A DNA stretch of 5,965 bases, from positions 1 through 5,965 of the forward strand of contig CAZADH010000344.1 of assembly GCA_964483805.1 (NCBI GenBank). Direction: 5' to 3'. Each line of letters starts with the position of its first letter. The first letter of the stretch is position 1. Of the stretch, positions 5,818 through 5,965 are shown piece by piece. The position numbers and the translations under genes are program-made. Under the pieces are notes generated by a model. The model had not been told where the DNA came from. It did not search any database and saw only the letters and a list, made by a program, of their open reading frames with translations. The stretch is from CAZADH01 sp964483805. Lineage in GTDB: Bacteria; Muiribacteriota; Ozemobacteria; Ozemobacterales; Ozemobacteraceae.

Positions 5818-5875
5818 GGATGGCGGCCCGACCATCCCGGATATCCTCTGGGGCGTTGCGCCCCAGACCACTTAT
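5818..5875 (-). promoter_or_regulatory. Leader RNA element B upstream of the trehalose operon
   Basis: The element begins at the predicted transcription start with AUAAGUGGU. Hairpin 1 (5848-5866) pairs CUGGGGC with GCCCCAG perfectly around GCAAC. The linker holds AGAGGA (5844-5849). Hairpin 2 (5818-5837) pairs GGAUGG with CCAUCC around the same UCGGGCCG loop as element A. Unlike A, no terminator stem or U-run follows. The nearest alternative is a 6-bp pairing of GGCCGC (5823-5828) with GCGGUC (5804-5809), which would also open hairpin 2. The following stretch 5659-5817 of the leader shows no further strong hairpin or terminator to me. An ORF from the ATG in hairpin 2 (5835) runs 75 codons and overlaps the otsA start by 40 nt, but its product looks unconstrained. 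Control of the operon by this leader is inferred. Confidence 0.65.
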
Positions 5876-5881
5876 GCATTA

Positions 5882-5910
5882 ATCGTAGGGAAAGCGCGGG
5901 TCGCTGTCAA
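5882..5910 (-). promoter_or_regulatory. Promoter B, sigma-70 type, of the trehalose operon
   Basis: A perfect -35 TTGACA (5905-5910), a 17-nt spacer, and TACGAT (5882-5887, four of six) as -10. The predicted start is A5875, six bases downstream, giving a 5' untranslated leader of about 228 nt. Spacer and discriminator lengths equal those of promoter A. Upstream of it (5911-5965) I see no gene or clear operator. Confidence 0.8.
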
Positions 5911-5965
5911 CCCAGGGCCGGTGCATCATTAATCCGCGTGGCTTGGGAATCTTGATGCAGTGCCA

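Noticed and set aside
5608..5871. 87-codon minus-strand frame across the trehalose leader
   Set aside because: Its 5' end is explained by the structured leader, and the rest looks like random GC-rich translation overlapping otsA. Only the internal ATG at 5835 is kept, as a finding.
5949..5965. Possible sigma-54 site (TGGCAC on the minus strand)
   Set aside because: The expected TTGC element at the right spacing is absent, while a good sigma-70 promoter lies just downstream.
1..5965. tRNA, rRNA, CRISPR arrays, insertion sequences
   Set aside because: No cloverleaf, no regularly spaced direct repeats, no transposase frame or terminal inverted repeats were seen on either strand.

Overview
The window is GC-rich and every supported gene lies on the minus strand, so genes are read from high to low coordinates. 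A prepilin-like N-terminus at the left edge and consensus sigma-70-type promoters suggest a Gram-negative, probably proteobacterial, genome. The sequence does not allow a narrower placement.

In transcription order: promoter B (5882-5910) and a structured leader (element B, 5818-5875) precede a bifunctional trehalose-6-phosphate synthase/phosphatase (OtsA-OtsB fusion, 5647-3464). A GH13 trehalose synthase TreS (3446-1794) follows after 17 nt, and a CPA2-type monovalent cation/proton antiporter (1791-679) starts at the end of treS. These three genes look like one osmotic or general stress operon. OtsAB makes trehalose from UDP-glucose and glucose-6-phosphate, TreS interconverts maltose and trehalose, and the antiporter moves K+ or Na+ against protons.

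Only 17 nt after the antiporter stop, a second copy of the same arrangement begins: promoter A (633-661) and element A (571-626). It leads to a small 86-residue protein with a C-terminal membrane segment (449-189). A further promoter candidate then precedes a gene truncated by the window edge (102 to <1), whose visible end looks like a type IV prepilin or pseudopilin N-terminus.

The most interesting signal is the pair of leaders. Each has a TTGACA-N17-TACxxT promoter, then a 6-nt discriminator, then about 57 nt of highly similar sequence forming two hairpins. Both hairpins keep their pairing where the copies differ (G-C versus G-U in stem 1, A-U versus G-C in stem 2). In copy A, the 3' arm of hairpin 2 also lies in the 5' arm of a 15-position terminator stem followed by UUGUUUU, which is the layout of a transcription attenuator or riboswitch. 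Copy B, in front of the trehalose operon, has no such terminator. I do not recognise this RNA as a known class. It may be an undescribed cis-regulatory RNA (or a short sRNA with a related leader) linking the trehalose/antiporter operon to the small membrane protein.
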